A DNA stretch of 64,000 nt from JBBQWS01 sp038210415 (lineage in GTDB: Bacteria > Actinomycetota > Actinomycetes > Prado026). Each line of letters starts with the position of its first letter. Position 1 is the first letter of the stretch. The stretch is taken from contig JBBQWS010000012.1 of NCBI GenBank assembly GCA_038210415.1, positions 1 to 64,000 on the forward strand, written 5' to 3'. The notes under the pieces are model-generated. The model worked only from the letters and a program-made list of their open reading frames with translations. It did not search any database and was not told the origin of the DNA. The translations under genes were made by a program, and so were the position numbers. This document shows, piece by piece, positions 63,272 through 64,000 of this stretch.

Positions 63272-64000
63272 TCAGTCGAGGATCTCGCCGGTCGTGACGT
63301 TGACCGCAGCCACCGCGACCGGGTCGCCGACGGCCGGCTCGGCGAGCGCCCGCACGATCGCCGCGGCGGTCTGCGGGCCGATGCCGGCGACCTCGGCGAC
63401 CTCGTCCTGGCTGGCTGCCCGAAGCCGCTTGACCGAGCCGAAGTGCCGGAGCAACGCCTTGCGGCGCACCTCACCCAACCCCGGCACGGCGTCGAGACGG
63501 GAGTCGACCATGCTGCGCGAACGGCGCTGCCGGTGGTACGTGATCGCGAACCGGTGGGCCTCGTCGCGCACGCGTTGCAGCAGGTAGAGCGCCTCGCTCG
63601 TTCGCGGCAGGATCACCGGCTCCGGGTCACCCGGCAGCCACACCTCCTCCAGCCGCTTGGCCAGCCCGCACAGGGCGACATCGACGACACCCAGCTCGGC
63701 GAGGGACGCGCGGGCCGCCTCGACCTGGGGCTGACCCCCGTCGACCACGATGAGGTTCGGTGGGTAGGCGAACCGGCGCGGTCGACCGGTGTCGGGGTCG
63801 ACGCCTGGCCGAGTCGAGTCCTCCTCGGCGGCCGCGAGCTCAGCCTGGTCGTCGAGATGGCGGCGGAACCGGCGGGTGATCACCTCGGCGATGCTGCGCA
63901 CGTCGTCGGAACCGTTCTCACCGACGGTTCGGATCTGGAACCTGCGGTACTCGGACTTTCGGGCGAGGCCGTCCTCGAACACCACCATCGACGCCACGAT
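63272..64000 (-). CDS. uvrC: Excinuclease ABC subunit C, C-terminal part (cut by window edge)
   Basis: At least 242 aa are visible. The RNase-H-like 5' nuclease domain shows PPNLIVVDGGQPQVEAA, and the tandem helix-hairpin-helix end shows LDAVPGLGEVRRKALLRHFG and EVAGIGPQTAAAIV. UvrC makes both incisions in nucleotide excision repair. The N-terminal GIY-YIG nuclease lies beyond the window. Upstream member of the rapZ-yvcK-whiA chain. Confidence 0.95.
   Translation of the reverse strand: MVASMVVFEDGLARKSEYRRFQIRTVGENGSDDVRSIAEVITRRFRRHLDDQAELAAAEEDSTRPGVDPDTGRPRRFAYPPNLIVVDGGQPQVEAARASLAELGVVDVALCGLAKRLEEVWLPGDPEPVILPRTSEALYLLQRVRDEAHRFAITYHRQRRSRSMVDSRLDAVPGLGEVRRKALLRHFGSVKRLRAASQDEVAEVAGIGPQTAAAIVRALAEPAVGDPVAVAAVNVTTGEILD

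Overview
The window reads as chromosomal DNA of a high-GC actinobacterium. The gene content is typical of that phylum: a SufR-SufBD-Rieske-SufCSU iron-sulfur operon, RbpA, an InhA-type enoyl-ACP reductase beside FabG, OpcA in the pentose-phosphate cluster, the uvrC-rapZ-yvcK-whiA-gap-pgk-tpiA-secG chain, a 6C RNA, many GTG starts, and repeated -10 hexamers lying 6-7 nt before start codons (leaderless mRNAs). The order or genus cannot be fixed from the sequence. No rRNA, tRNA, CRISPR array or intact insertion sequence was found.

Layout. 0-10.6 kb: an HNH-nuclease tail, a TrkA-type ion channel with SixA phosphatase, then the storage-polymer pair cphB-cphA (cyanophycinase and cyanophycin synthetase). 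After these come a secreted GH5 glycosidase, a SatD/membrane-protein pair, a decayed acetyltransferase, and a second CphA-like ligase that lacks the ATP-grasp module. 10.6-16.9 kb: fabI(inhA)-fabG, a quinone-oxidoreductase-like gene coupled to tldD-tldE, dodecin, a DUF3099 protein and a 6C RNA. 17-26 kb: moaA, a SURF1-like protein, GNAT and SDR enzymes, an ABC exporter, an enoyl-CoA hydratase with a damaged start codon, a small HTH protein, an ABC-F ATPase and a YpfJ-type metallopeptidase. 26-32.6 kb: the complete SUF operon in ATGA-type overlaps, headed by its Fe-S repressor.

32.7-42.5 kb: an AAC(3)-family acetyltransferase, an ABC-2 type drug exporter pair and a UspA remnant. Next is a surface-protein module of DUF4397 protein, sortase, ECF sigma factor and RskA-like anti-sigma factor. 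It is followed by ctaA, a Ser/Pro-rich membrane-anchored protein and a two-component system with a possible lipoprotein remnant. 42.5-50.1 kb: ctaB diverges from tkt-tal-zwf-opcA-pgl; tkt carries a one-base deletion. 50.2-64 kb, all on the minus strand: uvrC, rapZ, yvcK, whiA, gap, pgk, tpiA, then a five-gene peptide ABC transporter placed between tpiA and secG, then secG and rbpA.

Functional themes. Central carbon flux (glycolysis, the pentose-phosphate pathway and the YvcK/RapZ/WhiA control genes) occupies the right half. Heme A synthesis (ctaA, ctaB, SURF1-like) and Fe-S assembly support respiration. The most distinctive locus is the cyanophycin region: a full make-and-degrade pair plus a paralogue that keeps the N-terminal and Mur-ligase modules of CphA but has lost the ATP-grasp module between them.
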